A DNA stretch of 64,000 nt from Paenibacillus algorifonticola (GCF_000971975.1 NZ_LAQO01000007.1:1-64000), one strand, 5' to 3'; counted from the stretch's first letter, positions 40,203-50,286 are shown. The notes: a model not told the origin generated them from the sequence alone. Numbers and translations: made by a program.

Positions 40203-43200
40203 TTAATTCATTGTTTGATGCAGCACGGCTAGCATCTTCGCCGCTTCCGCTCTCGTTGCGCCGCCTTTTGGAACAAAGGCATTGGCGCCCTTGCCGGAGA
40301 TAATTTCGGCTTGCTGCAAGGAAACGATCGCATCCGTTGCCCACGAGCTAATGCTGCTTTGATCGGCAAAAGTGACGGCGCTAACCGACTTAGGCAGCGT
40401 GAAGCCAGCCTGATCCGTAAATCGCTTCAACATAACCGACATTTCCTCACGGCTAATTGGCTCATTTGGCTTGAATGCGTTGCTGCTTGATCCTTGAACA
40501 ATAGCATGCTCTGCTGCCCAGGACACATAAGGCAAGTACCAATCTCCCGCTTTGACATCCCCAAATGTGGAAGTGTTGTACCCTGATACATCGGCGTTCG
40601 CTATACCAGCCAGTATTTTGGCAAATTCTGCTCTCGTGATGTTTTTATTCGGTGCAAACTGGTTGCTTCCGCTGCCGGAAATCATATCACGCGCAGCCAG
40701 GTAGGATATAAATGGAGCACCCCAATGACTGTTGCTATCGCTAAAGCTGATCTTGTTGTAGCCAACAGCGTAATGGCTGAGGTGGTTCGTTACGAAAGTA
40801 ACCTTGCCATTGCTATAGCTAGAATTGCTCATGATGCTAGGTTTCCCGTCATTGTCGATATAATAAGCAACAATAGCACTTGTATCCTCGCCCTGCGCAG
40901 GCACATATGGAATATCGATTTGAATGCTGCCACCGCCAAAGGTAGAAAGGTTGGAGGCTCCAGATTCAACTGAAATATCCAGTACAGGTCTTGCGCCTAC
41001 TAACTTTTTGGCTTCCGGTGTAAGCGTATCTGCTCCGCTTTGCGCTACCTTGACATGAATGTTATTGCCTGCTGCCTTCTCAATTGCAGCCAGCGTAGCT
41101 GGATTAATTGTAATGGTACCAAATGGAGTCGCCACGACTACTTTATCCACTTTGCCAGCAGACAGACTGGTAACGGCGGCTTTGGATAGCGTAATGCCGT
41201 ATGATTTGACGTTATCTGCCGATTCAACTGTCAGCGTGACGATTTTTGAGCCCGCTTCTTTTGCCTGAGCCTGCTCCACTACTGTTTTAATCTGTGCGTC
41301 ATCAATGACAGCCTCTGCATTTCCATTAGCATCCGCCTTTGCTGTCACCGTTACACCAGAATTCTGATTTACAGGATTAGTCGGTGTAGATGTTGGAGCA
41401 GGTGTTGGTGTAGGCGTCGATGAATTGCCCGAGCCCGAAGAGCCTCCCGAACTCGATTTATTCGTAATTTCAAGCGTTATTTTATCGGCTTGATAAACGA
41501 CCTGAGCATTATACTGGCTCGGTACCCCGCTGATCTCAACGGAGGTAAATTGTCCATTTTGTTGATTAGCACCATAGCTTATAAGTGTGACTGAGCCACT
41601 GCTTGGCACATAGCTGCTTGGAAAATTCACATGCAACTTCCCGTTCGCATGAACCGCGCCCTTGATTTCCAGCACATCACTAGCGCTCGCGACGTTAAGC
41701 TCAAGCGTACCGTTCGCAGCTTGCGTGAAGCTTCCGTCAATCGTCATTTTTCCGGCGACCTTCTCAGTAAGCGTACCGCCGTTATTCACGACATCGCCGT
41801 TTCCGAGAGCCGTTCCAGATCCGCTTTCCAGTGTGCCAGCGTTAATCTGTGTGCCCCCGGAAAACGTATTTGCACCGAGCAGCTTCAAGGCGCCAGTGCC
41901 TTCCTTCGTCAGCTTCCCTGCTCCGGCAATGTTGTTTTTCCAGCTGTCTGCTGCGTAGAAGCCACCCTTGCTGGCATCCATCGTTACCGTTACATCACTG
42001 TCAAAAGCGCCATAGCCGTCTGCTGCGGCAAAGAGATTGAGACGTCCCCAGCCCTCCGGATCATCCAATACAGGATAGCCGGAAGAAATGCCGGTAGTAG
42101 CCAAGACCGCACGACGCTGCTCGCCCGTCAAATATGGCAGGCGCGTTTCTAGCAGCACTTCTGCACCTTTAGGCACAACCATCGGCTCCGTTGTGGAATG
42201 GATCTGATCGAATCCGTAGGTCAATCGCTCGGTGAATAACGCTTTATTTTTCTCATAGTCAGTGAAACGGTCTTCCGCTGTACCCGTTTCAGTTAACAGA
42301 AGGGCGTGCGCCTGATTATAAGCATCCTGCTTGAGTGCGGCATTGTCCGGGTCAGACAAGGTAGCTGCCGCTAGCGCCGTTGCCATAACGCGTCCGCCTA
42401 TGACATCAAGCGGAGAATGCATGCCCGCTATAATCCGGCTGTTCCCCATTTCCGAAGCACGGGTCAGCAGCTCTTGGAACCGTTCAGGCACAGCATAGGC
42501 CAGTGCATAAGAAGCAAGATACGAAGCATTCGTATGACCGCTCGGGAAGCCGCCATCCGTAGCCGGCGTTGCGCTGATTGCAGGAACCAGCGTAGGCACA
42601 ATCATAGAAGTATCATTAGCCCAGCGGTATGGACGCATATAGCTGTAGAAGTTTTTAGAAGGATTGCTGGATGCGTAATTGCCTCGCAGCGTCCCGATCA
42701 AGTCTACCATTTTGCCAAGCTCGGAACCCGAATCGCCCGCTTTATTGGAGCCGTTGCCGTCGTTGTATTTGACCGAAGTGGCATCATCCGGGATGCTCGT
42801 AATCGTCGTGAATGTTCCTGTTTTGTCACGATACACATCAGCCAGAGCGCCAAGACCTTCAGTCGCTCCATACGATTGATTTGTCCGGTCAACGAAATAA
42901 GCCATTTCTTCATCTTCCGCCGTACGAGTGGCAGCAATGTTTGCTACATATTGAATGTTGTAGTCGAGCACGCTGCTGTTCAGCTTCGTGCCATTGTTCC
43001 ACGAAGTCCCTGGCTCCCAGAGATCCTGAAACCCGGACAGCACGCCGATGACCGGGTTGGAATATACCGACTGGTTGGCAGAAATGCTGTTTTTGTAATT
43101 GTCTACAAAATGTCCCCATGCCGGAGCTGGCGGCAGTTCAATTGAAGCTCCGTTTGATGCTGCGGTCGCAGCATTCAAAGCTACGGAATTTGAAAGCAGC

Positions 43201-43250
43201 AATAGGCCCAATGCAACAGATACAACCTTTTTTGTTGATTTCTTTTTCAA
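40203..43250 (-). CDS. S-layer-anchored class A acid phosphatase-like protein
   Basis: A 1015-residue secreted multidomain protein. After the signal peptide (to about AATAA, residue 30) comes a PAP2/PhoN-type phosphatase with the full signature: KNFYSYMRPYR (K-x6-RP), GGFPSGHTNASY (PSGH) and GNSRIIAGMHSPLD (SR-x5-H-x3-D). Next is an autotransporter-type beta-strand repeat (GAGKLTKEGTGALKLLGANT, then FSGGTQINAGTLESGSG), a Ser/Gly/Pro/Thr linker, a beta domain, and three SLH motifs at the C-terminus (from FSDSNSHWGAPFI). The TTG start follows a weak GGGAG. It should hydrolyse phosphomonoesters at the cell surface. Confidence 0.9.
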   Translation of the reverse strand: MKKKSTKKVVSVALGLLLLSNSVALNAATAASNGASIELPPAPAWGHFVDNYKNSISANQSVYSNPVIGVLSGFQDLWEPGTSWNNGTKLNSSVLDYNIQYVANIAATRTAEDEEMAYFVDRTNQSYGATEGLGALADVYRDKTGTFTTITSIPDDATSVKYNDGNGSNKAGDSGSELGKMVDLIGTLRGNYASSNPSKNFYSYMRPYRWANDTSMIVPTLVPAISATPATDGGFPSGHTNASYLASYALAYAVPERFQELLTRASEMGNSRIIAGMHSPLDVIGGRVMATALAAATLSDPDNAALKQDAYNQAHALLLTETGTAEDRFTDYEKNKALFTERLTYGFDQIHSTTEPMVVPKGAEVLLETRLPYLTGEQRRAVLATTGISSGYPVLDDPEGWGRLNLFAAADGYGAFDSDVTVTMDASKGGFYAADSWKNNIAGAGKLTKEGTGALKLLGANTFSGGTQINAGTLESGSGTALGNGDVVNNGGTLTEKVAGKMTIDGSFTQAANGTLELNVASASDVLEIKGAVHANGKLHVNFPSSYVPSSGSVTLISYGANQQNGQFTSVEISGVPSQYNAQVVYQADKITLEITNKSSSGGSSGSGNSSTPTPTPAPTSTPTNPVNQNSGVTVTAKADANGNAEAVIDDAQIKTVVEQAQAKEAGSKIVTLTVESADNVKSYGITLSKAAVTSLSAGKVDKVVVATPFGTITINPATLAAIEKAAGNNIHVKVAQSGADTLTPEAKKLVGARPVLDISVESGASNLSTFGGGSIQIDIPYVPAQGEDTSAIVAYYIDNDGKPSIMSNSSYSNGKVTFVTNHLSHYAVGYNKISFSDSNSHWGAPFISYLAARDMISGSGSNQFAPNKNITRAEFAKILAGIANADVSGYNTSTFGDVKAGDWYLPYVSWAAEHAIVQGSSSNAFKPNEPISREEMSVMLKRFTDQAGFTLPKSVSAVTFADQSSISSWATDAIVSLQQAEIISGKGANAFVPKGGATRAEAAKMLAVLHQTMN

Positions 43251-43514
43251 GTTGAGTCTACTCCCATCGTTTCGTTTTTTTTGTTTTTCGAACCGATTTC
43301 AACGTAACATTGGGCCCTGCCGCTGCTCAATATAACAATTTCTGAAATGTATAAAAATCGTATCCTATCCTCTCGATCTGCTTCTTCCATGCCTCATTTC
43401 TTTTATTTTCATTCCATTTTCATCCGCATTTGCGTCTAATGTTAAGATTTGATTAATAGGTATAAGTCCGTCCATCGCGTGGTGTATAATCGAGGCGGTG
43501 AGGAGGCGTAGGCC

Positions 43515-45833
43515 GTGAAAAAGTGGAACTCTGTATTTGCTAACCTGGCTATTTCATATCTTTCCATCGTGCTGGTCATTGTTCTCTTGCTCTGCTCCGT
43601 CTTCTATATTTATTTCTCAAGAAGCTACGAAGAGGAGCTGCACTCCAAAAATCAGCTGATTTTAGAAAATACAGCCCAAACCATCGAAACCACGGTGCTT
43701 CAGAGAGTGCAGCAAATCTATCTGAATCTATCTCTCGATAAAACCACAGATTTCCGTTTATTTGCCGATTCTTCCTATAAAAACAACCTTAGCAAAGCAA
43801 TTGATCTGCAGGAATTGCTCCAGTCAGAAGTCGCTGCCAATTCGGACATTGTATATGCGGCGCATTTGTATTATCCGAAGCAAAATGTCATGCTTTCGTC
43901 GAACTATGGGCTGAGATTCAATGCCGAACAAGGCAGCAGCGCCGTATTTTTTGCCGACTGGATGAATGGGATGCGAGGCAATACACAAAGCCATCTTTGG
44001 ACACCGACCCGCTTGATTCCGCAAGATATTTATTCCAGCCTGCAAGGCAACAAAAGCGAAGCCTTAATAACATACACGCACAGCTATCCCTTTCAGGCAT
44101 CTGGCGAAAACAGTGATCTAATGATTGCGATTGACGTGAAGGAAAGCGCGATTAGCAGGGTTATTCGGAATATGATGCCGACCCAATATGAAAGCACGTT
44201 TATTTTAGATCGTACCGGGAGCACGATAACGAGCTCAGACCATGAAAGCCTGGGTTTGCACAACGCTAACAGCTCCAGCGTCACCGAGTCCTTGCTGTCC
44301 AAGGCGGAAACAGGGAGCTTTAACGATACAATTAATGATGGCTCCTATGCGGTTTCCTACCTAACGCTGCCATCGACCGGTTGGAAAATATATAGCGCCA
44401 TGCCTGCCAGCTTCTTTTATCAAAAGTTGATTTTCGTGCAAAAGCTGGTACTTGTCATCTGTGTAGTGGCCCTATTGATAGGAATCGTATTATCCGGGAT
44501 TTTTGCCAGAGCGAGTTACAGCCCGATCAAACGATTGGCGGGAAGAATAAAGGACATATCCGGGCATACGCCTGAAAATGTAACGAATGAATTCAAGCTT
44601 ATTGATACGGCCTTCATTAGGCTGAACGATAAGGTCAGCAGCCTGGAAGAGACGCTTCACGCCAATAGCTCGGTTATCAGGCATAATGCTTTGCTGAACC
44701 TGCTCCACAACAGCAATACACGAGAAAAACTGGCAGAGGAGCTCCCCTTTTTGGGCATCTCTCAGGAATACACTCATTATTGCAGCATGATTGTAAATTC
44801 GGGCCAAGCCTATGCCCATTTAAGCTCCAAAGATATGCAGTACGTGGTGTACCGAATGATCAACCAGCTGGAGGGTGCCTCTCTGCCGGAAGCGCATATT
44901 ATTGCCGAGGAGCTGCCGGACAAGACGATAGTTATCCTTGTTTGCGCGGGCCAAACCTGCGACGTATTTTTGGAGCAGCTATCCCGCTTTGTATTAGCGG
45001 AAGCCAAGCAGCAGTTTCAGTTGGATTTTCAAATTTCGCAGGGGTGCTGGGTACAGGACATCATCGATGTTCACCAAAGCTACATGGAAGCCCAAAGCTT
45101 AATAAAATATAGCTATTTCCTGCCGGATAGATCCATACTGAATGATCGCGCTCTTCTCGATCGCGAGAATAGCCTTGAAGAAATACCGCAAGCGATGCTT
45201 ATGAGGTTCAGAGAAAAATTGCATGCCCGTCAATCCCACGAAATCGCGGCAACGGTCGAGCAGTTGGTTTTGACGATGCGGGAAGGCATGTACTCTGCCG
45301 ATTATTGCCGCTTTATTTTGGCAAACACCGTATACGTCTACTCCGATTATTTGAAAAGCGTTCGATACCAGCAACATGATCAAGGAAATTTGGATTTATA
45401 CAATCAGTATAACGAGATATCTAATATCTATCATTTTCAGGAATGGCTGGTTAGCTCCATATCGGCATGCCTTGCGCAAATGGAGAAACGGAATAATGAT
45501 CGAGCTGTCTCCAGCATTGACGCTGCCAAGCAATATATTCGCGACCATTTGTCGGATGATCTGTCGCTTGAGACGGTGGCTGCCCAGGTGTTTATTAGTC
45601 CCAAGTATTTGAGCAAGCTCTTTAAGGAAGAGAACGGCATCACCTATACCGACTATGTCACTAGCCAGCGAATGGATAGAGCAGCCGTATTAATCGAGAA
45701 CAATAATATGTCTGTCGAGCAAATTGCGAGTACAGTCGGCTATAGGACTGCGGCTTATTTTATTAAGAAATTTAAAGAACGGCATGGGTGTACACCGGGT
45801 AATTATTTGCGCCATACCGTTAAACAAGCGTAG
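43515..45833 (+). CDS. membrane-bound AraC-family sensor-regulator (YesS-like)
   Basis: A 772-residue regulator with a TM helix at about 10-34, an extracellular sensory region (about 35-295), a second TM helix (LVLVICVVALLIGIVLSGIF), a HAMP-like linker and a middle domain. Two AraC helix-turn-helix motifs end the protein (SLETVAAQVFISPKYLSKLF, MSVEQIASTVGYRTAAYFIK). GTG start with AGGAGG eight bases upstream; TATAAT lies about 25 bases before it. Proteins of this design in Bacillus and Paenibacillus activate nearby polysaccharide-use genes upon sensing an external ligand. Upstream of a binding-protein gene. Confidence 0.9.
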   Translation: MKKWNSVFANLAISYLSIVLVIVLLLCSVFYIYFSRSYEEELHSKNQLILENTAQTIETTVLQRVQQIYLNLSLDKTTDFRLFADSSYKNNLSKAIDLQELLQSEVAANSDIVYAAHLYYPKQNVMLSSNYGLRFNAEQGSSAVFFADWMNGMRGNTQSHLWTPTRLIPQDIYSSLQGNKSEALITYTHSYPFQASGENSDLMIAIDVKESAISRVIRNMMPTQYESTFILDRTGSTITSSDHESLGLHNANSSSVTESLLSKAETGSFNDTINDGSYAVSYLTLPSTGWKIYSAMPASFFYQKLIFVQKLVLVICVVALLIGIVLSGIFARASYSPIKRLAGRIKDISGHTPENVTNEFKLIDTAFIRLNDKVSSLEETLHANSSVIRHNALLNLLHNSNTREKLAEELPFLGISQEYTHYCSMIVNSGQAYAHLSSKDMQYVVYRMINQLEGASLPEAHIIAEELPDKTIVILVCAGQTCDVFLEQLSRFVLAEAKQQFQLDFQISQGCWVQDIIDVHQSYMEAQSLIKYSYFLPDRSILNDRALLDRENSLEEIPQAMLMRFREKLHARQSHEIAATVEQLVLTMREGMYSADYCRFILANTVYVYSDYLKSVRYQQHDQGNLDLYNQYNEISNIYHFQEWLVSSISACLAQMEKRNNDRAVSSIDAAKQYIRDHLSDDLSLETVAAQVFISPKYLSKLFKEENGITYTDYVTSQRMDRAAVLIENNNMSVEQIASTVGYRTAAYFIKKFKERHGCTPGNYLRHTVKQA

Positions 45834-45885
45834 CCGCTTCGGCCATCCCGTACATGCAGAAATACGATTCAAGGAAGGTTTCATC

Positions 45886-47514
45886 ATGAAAATGAAGGAA
45901 TTACGGCGTATCACCGCCCTTATCGCAGTCGTATGCCTAAGCATTGTCAGCGGGTGCGAAACAAGCTCTGTGCATCTGTCTGCTGCAAAAGATTTGCAAA
46001 CCCCAATAGCTTCTGACAGCCCGCAGCACAACATTTCCTGGACGATGCATCTGAATTTTCCTGTTCCAGACAATGCGGAGATGGTACGCTTAGCGGAAAA
46101 TAAATTCAACGTCAATTTGGACATCTGGAATTTAGAAAACAATAAATACGAAGCGCTTCTGGACATGAGACTGGCCCAGGGCGAAATCCCCGATTTGTTC
46201 AGGATCAGACAGCCGCAGGACCTTCTGAAATATCAACAGCAAGGCTTGCTGGCCGAAATACCGGAGGAAATGCTTAAGCAATACGCTCCCAACATTATGA
46301 AGGCCATTAGAGAAAATGCGCCAGCCTATCAGGATTATGGCAAAATCGACGGCAACTATTATGGCATTCCTGTCGTCAATCCCACAAACATTTATCGCAT
46401 ACCTGTTGTATATAGAGAGGACTGGCTCGATAAGCTGGGCTTGCCGGTACCTGAGACGCTATCCGATTTTGAAAAGGTCATCTATGCATTCGCGAATGAA
46501 GATCCGGATGGCAACGGCATTCAAGATACGTACGGTTTGTCCAGGGAAGGAATGAATGTTGTTTTCGGCGCTTTCGGGCAAATCGTTTTCGCAGACCAGC
46601 TTTATTTCGGGGTGAAAAATGAAAAGCTCGTCATCGGCGCATTAGAGCCGGAAATGCAGGAGGCGCTGCACTATCTTCGTAAATGGTACGCTGACGGCAT
46701 CATCGATCCCGAGTTTATTACCGGCGAAAATAAAGGGGGCTACAAGCATCTTTCCCATGCCTTTATCAATGGGAAAATCGGCATGACCTCCATGGGGAAT
46801 TACTATCACTGGATTCAAAATGGCGATTATTTGGCATTGAAGGATGATGTTCATACGAATGGCGAGGAAACCCCAGTAGAAGCCACCTTTAACATGAAGG
46901 AATTAACGGCTAACAGCCCGCAAGCCCAAATTGTGTTCGGCCGGCCCTTTCGTGGACCGGATGGAAAAAGGGGCTCCAAAGCCTATGATATGCTGATGAG
47001 CTTCACGGCTATTGGCGCTGACGCTGCCAAAGATCCAGGCAAAATGAAGACGATCCTTCAAATTCTTGACTATGTGAGCGCCAATCCCGATCTCGATGAA
47101 TATACCTCGATGAAATACGGGATCAAGGGCACGCACTGGACATGGGCAGGAGCCTCGAAGGAGGATGTTATTGTGCTGCCTCCCTATGACACCATGTTCA
47201 ACTATCAAAATATAATCGGCGCCAATTTAGGCATGACGGTACCATTGATCCCTAAAGAACGAAGGGAACGATGGGCCTCAACCTTGAGCCTCGATCAGGA
47301 TGGCATCTACAATGCTTTGGAAGTTGCGACTCCCTCCTTAATCGACAACGGAGCTGAATTAATTAAGTTAAAAAACAAAGCCTATGTCGCCTTTATTACT
47401 GGCGAGAAGCCCTTGGAGGACTTTGACCGTTTCGTCCATGAGTTTATGAAGGTTGGCGGAACTGAGGTGCTTCGGGAAGCAAATGACTGGTATCTTCAGC
47501 ATGCTGTGAAATGA
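45886..47514 (+). CDS. orphan ABC solute-binding lipoprotein (LplA-like)
   Basis: A 542-residue family 1 binding protein with a lipoprotein signal (IVSGC lipobox). Typical features are TMHLNFPVPDNAEMVRLAEN, ALLDMRLAQGEIPDLFRI, YREDWLDKLGLPVPETLSDF, the calcium-like DPDGNGIQDTYG loop and NFEKFMKVGGTEVLxE-type ending (FVHEFMKVGGTEVLREAN). The ATG start is preferred because AAGGAAGG precedes it; the frame is open further upstream inside the regulator gene. LplA-type proteins are normally followed by LplB/YtcP permeases, absent here. It may feed ligand to the AraC sensor or work with permeases elsewhere. Confidence 0.88.
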   Translation: MKMKELRRITALIAVVCLSIVSGCETSSVHLSAAKDLQTPIASDSPQHNISWTMHLNFPVPDNAEMVRLAENKFNVNLDIWNLENNKYEALLDMRLAQGEIPDLFRIRQPQDLLKYQQQGLLAEIPEEMLKQYAPNIMKAIRENAPAYQDYGKIDGNYYGIPVVNPTNIYRIPVVYREDWLDKLGLPVPETLSDFEKVIYAFANEDPDGNGIQDTYGLSREGMNVVFGAFGQIVFADQLYFGVKNEKLVIGALEPEMQEALHYLRKWYADGIIDPEFITGENKGGYKHLSHAFINGKIGMTSMGNYYHWIQNGDYLALKDDVHTNGEETPVEATFNMKELTANSPQAQIVFGRPFRGPDGKRGSKAYDMLMSFTAIGADAAKDPGKMKTILQILDYVSANPDLDEYTSMKYGIKGTHWTWAGASKEDVIVLPPYDTMFNYQNIIGANLGMTVPLIPKERRERWASTLSLDQDGIYNALEVATPSLIDNGAELIKLKNKAYVAFITGEKPLEDFDRFVHEFMKVGGTEVLREANDWYLQHAVK

Positions 47515-47601
47515 AGGAAATCATGCATAACCTCTGCGTTTTTATTCCACAATAAGAACGTTTTGTTACAGACCCCACCGCGCCATTACTAAGGAGGTTT
47601 T

Positions 47602-48480
47602 ATGATGAGTCCATCTACAACACAAGCGCCAACGCAGACGCTGCCACCCCAGCATCAGGATCAGCAGCCTGGACTGGAATCTGTTATGCATCCACAGCCC
47701 ATCTATAAGTCTGAAACATATAAGGCTGCTGGCAAGCTGATGGGCAAAGCGGCGATTATTACCGGAGGCGACAGCGGTATCGGACGCGCCGCAGCGATTG
47801 CTTTTGCAATGGAGGGCTGCGATGTCAGCATCGTTTATTTGAAGGAGGACAAGGACGCAAACGTCGTGAAACAGGAAATCGAACAGCTCGGCAAGCGCTG
47901 CCTGCTCATTTCCGGGGATATCGGGGACGAAGCCTTTTGTCAAAAAGCGGTCGAGCAGACGGTTCAGGCGTTCGGCAAGCTCGACATTATCGTCAACAAC
48001 GCCGCCGAGCAGCATGTGCAGCAGCGCCTTGAGGATATTACGGCGGAGCAGCTTACCGCTACGTTCCGTACAAACGTATTCGCTATGTTTTATTTGACGA
48101 AAGCAGCGCTCGCCCATTTGAAGCAAGGCGCATCTATTATTAACACGTCATCGGTTACCGCCTATCGCGGCAATGAGATGCTGATCGATTACTCCGCCAC
48201 CAAAGGCGCCGTCGTCTCTTTCACCCGCGCCCTATCCGCCAATTTGGCGGGCCAAGGCATTCGGGTCAATGGCATCGCGCCAGGTCCCATCTGGACGCCG
48301 CTCATTCCCTCCAGCTTCGACGCGCAGAAGGTGGCTACCTTCGGCGGAGATACGCCGATGAAACGTCCCGGCCAGCCTGCCGAGCTTGCCGCAGCCTACG
48401 TCTATCTCGCATCGGATGACTCCAGCTATGTCACCGGGCAAGTGATGCACGTCAACGGCGGGGAAATTATTAACGGTTAA
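47602..48480 (+). CDS. SDR-family oxidoreductase (general-stress YdaD/YhxC type)
   Basis: A 292-residue short-chain dehydrogenase with a Gln/Pro-rich N-terminal extension of about 45 residues typical of this stress-protein group. Rossmann motif ITGGDSGIGRAAA, NNAAEQH, catalytic Ser (IINTSSVTAYRG) and Tyr-x3-Lys (YSATK), and GPIWTPLIP. Substrate unknown. AAGGAGG precedes the start by six bases. Single gene. Confidence 0.9.
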   Translation: MMSPSTTQAPTQTLPPQHQDQQPGLESVMHPQPIYKSETYKAAGKLMGKAAIITGGDSGIGRAAAIAFAMEGCDVSIVYLKEDKDANVVKQEIEQLGKRCLLISGDIGDEAFCQKAVEQTVQAFGKLDIIVNNAAEQHVQQRLEDITAEQLTATFRTNVFAMFYLTKAALAHLKQGASIINTSSVTAYRGNEMLIDYSATKGAVVSFTRALSANLAGQGIRVNGIAPGPIWTPLIPSSFDAQKVATFGGDTPMKRPGQPAELAAAYVYLASDDSSYVTGQVMHVNGGEIING

Positions 48481-48490
48481 GAAAAAAATA

Positions 48491-48571
48491 AAAGTGCACC
48501 TCCCAGAATTTTATTGGATTAGCGCCAGCTTAAAGGGACTTTTCCACTACCTATTCTGAGAAGTGCACTTT
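48491..48571. repeat. 81-base palindromic element / stem-loop
   Basis: AAAGTGCACCTCCCAGAAT pairs with ATTCTGAGAAGTGCACTTT (three mismatches) around a 43-base loop. It follows the SDR gene and could end transcription, but the long loop and lack of a clear T-run also fit a small inserted element (MITE-like). Confidence 0.5.
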
Positions 48572-48601
48572 ATATGTGACCTATTGGCTATTTTTTATGA
48601 A

Positions 48602-49537
48602 CTAGAATGCGCCGCCGCTAACTAATTTGCCGTATTCACCATGATCATGAATAGCGGCATGCTCGATCTGTATCGTTGAATGGACGATGCCATAGCGGTT
48701 CTTTAACAGCTCATTCATCGCGAGCGTCATACAATAGGGTTGAATGTCGCTTCGTGCCAACACATGCGCCGTAAGGGAGTAATGGTCCGTCGACACCGCC
48801 CAAAGGTGCATTTCATGCACATCCTCAACGCCCTCCACGCCTCTCAGATCACGGCGAATTTCCTCCAGATTAAATTGCTCCGGTACAGCTTCCATCAGAA
48901 TAAAATACGCCTCCCGAATAATCTTGAATCCGCCAAATGCAATAATGCCGCCAATGACGATACTGATGATCGGATCTAAAATGGACAAACCCGTAAATCG
49001 AATCAATATAGCTGACACGATAATCCCAACCGAGCTAAGCAAATCGCCAATGAAATGCCACAGCGCGCTTTTCACATTCAGATTGTTCTCTTCCTTCATA
49101 CTTCGGCTCAGCACCAGCGTGAGCACGATGTTTACGATTAATCCGATGATAGCGATGCCGAGCATGAGCCCAAGATCGACCGGCTCCGGATGAATGATCC
49201 GTTTTATCCCTTCTACGAGAATGAAGAGCGCGATTACAACCAACGCCAATCCGTTCAAAAATGAAGCAATGATCTCGAAACGCAAAAAGCCGTACGTATA
49301 CTGCTTCGTTGGACGTCTCGTCGCCATATAGATGGCGAGCATGCTAAGCCCCAATGCAAGTACGTCAGATACCATATGAGCCGAGTCCGACAGCAGTGCA
49401 AGAGAGCCGGATACAAGCCCGCCGATAACTTCAACGATCGTGAAAAACAAAGTCAGCATCAGCGTAATCCACAGCGTCTTCTTGGAAGCTGATTGCTCCT
49501 TTACATGCTCAAGATGATGGAACTCACCCATTTTCAT
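48602..49537 (-). CDS. czcD: cation diffusion facilitator (CzcD-like zinc exporter)
   Basis: A 311-residue CDF protein with six helices and a cytoplasmic C-terminal domain. Metal-site helices read SLALLSDSAHMVSDVLALGL (TM2) and NVKSALWHFIGDLLSSVGII (TM5), giving the HxxxD/HxxxD pattern of zinc exporters. His residues cluster at the N-terminus (EFHHLEH). It exchanges Zn2+ (perhaps Co2+/Cd2+) for protons. The start chosen has AGGAG nine bases upstream; an ATG directly on top of that site is rejected. Confidence 0.92.
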   Translation of the reverse strand: MKMGEFHHLEHVKEQSASKKTLWITLMLTLFFTIVEVIGGLVSGSLALLSDSAHMVSDVLALGLSMLAIYMATRRPTKQYTYGFLRFEIIASFLNGLALVVIALFILVEGIKRIIHPEPVDLGLMLGIAIIGLIVNIVLTLVLSRSMKEENNLNVKSALWHFIGDLLSSVGIIVSAILIRFTGLSILDPIISIVIGGIIAFGGFKIIREAYFILMEAVPEQFNLEEIRRDLRGVEGVEDVHEMHLWAVSTDHYSLTAHVLARSDIQPYCMTLAMNELLKNRYGIVHSTIQIEHAAIHDHGEYGKLVSGGAF

Positions 49538-49597
49538 ATTAACCATCTCCTATTCCTTGAATTATAATTATTATCTTTTTATAATAAGTATAATTAT

Positions 49598-49629
49598 ATG
49601 TCCATTTCAGAATACATACAAATGGACAT
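49598..49629. promoter_or_regulatory. inverted repeat upstream of the zinc exporter
   Basis: ATGTCCATTT / AAATGGACAT, 10 bp perfect with 12 bases between, 60 bases before the exporter start and next to an AT-rich stretch likely holding the promoter. A metal-responsive repressor site is possible; the motif is not one I can assign. Confidence 0.45.
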
Positions 49630-49705
49630 TTTATGGATAACATGAAGGATAATCATTCTCTCTCTGTCTGTCTGCAAGGCTGGCAGAATTTCAAAGTTGG
49701 GCGCA

Positions 49706-49750
49706 CAAAAAAAAGCGACTCTCAGAGCGGGAGACGCTGCGAGAGACGCT
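49706..49750 (-). terminator. intrinsic terminator of the yiaA-like gene
   Basis: AGCGTCTCTC / GAGAGTCGCT stem (one mismatch) followed on the minus strand by TTTTTTTT. Confidence 0.8.
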
Positions 49751-49800
49751 AAACTATGTGATAGGCGAAAGGAGTTGTTTCCCGCTTGCTCCGCCTTTGC

Positions 49801-50286
49801 TTATTCCTCTTCCGGGCCCAAATGCACTTTATCCTCTTCATTATCGCGAACCGTTTTCTGAAGCACGAGGCAGGCTACGATCAGGAAAGCACCTGCGATA
49901 GCGTAGTAGCCTTTTACATAGAATGGTTCCTCTAAGGTGTACAAGCCGATATATTGCGCCAGCACAGCAATGATGAAGCCGATCCAGGCCATGAACGTGA
50001 AGGCTGGCGTATTGCGGTTGCGATAAGTTGGATTTTGCTCCTTCAGAAATTTATCTTCATCATTGTCGCGGGCAAGCTTCTGGAGCGTAAACGAGGTAAT
50101 GATGAGCAAAATTCCCGTTACGGCGTAGTAGCCCTGTACCGAAAGCGGCTGATTCAGCGTATAAATGCCGATAAATTCAAAGGCGAAAGCGAGGACAAAA
50201 GCTCCCCAAGCCATAAACGTATAAGTTGGTGTATTCCGGCGACGGTAAAAGTTCATAGATTTGCGAACAGGCATCTGATTTTCCAT
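49801..50286 (-). CDS. YiaA/YiaB-family inner membrane protein, two tandem units
   Basis: A 161-residue membrane protein made of two copies of the YiaAB domain. Each begins RNTPTYTFMAWGAFVLAF or RNTPAFTFMAWIGFIIAV and contains GIYTL/GLYTL and VKGYYA/VQGYYA helices followed by DNDEDK/DNEEDK. Four transmembrane helices in total. Function of the family is unknown. Single gene with its own terminator. Confidence 0.85.
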   Translation of the reverse strand: MENQMPVRKSMNFYRRRNTPTYTFMAWGAFVLAFAFEFIGIYTLNQPLSVQGYYAVTGILLIITSFTLQKLARDNDEDKFLKEQNPTYRNRNTPAFTFMAWIGFIIAVLAQYIGLYTLEEPFYVKGYYAIAGAFLIVACLVLQKTVRDNEEDKVHLGPEEE

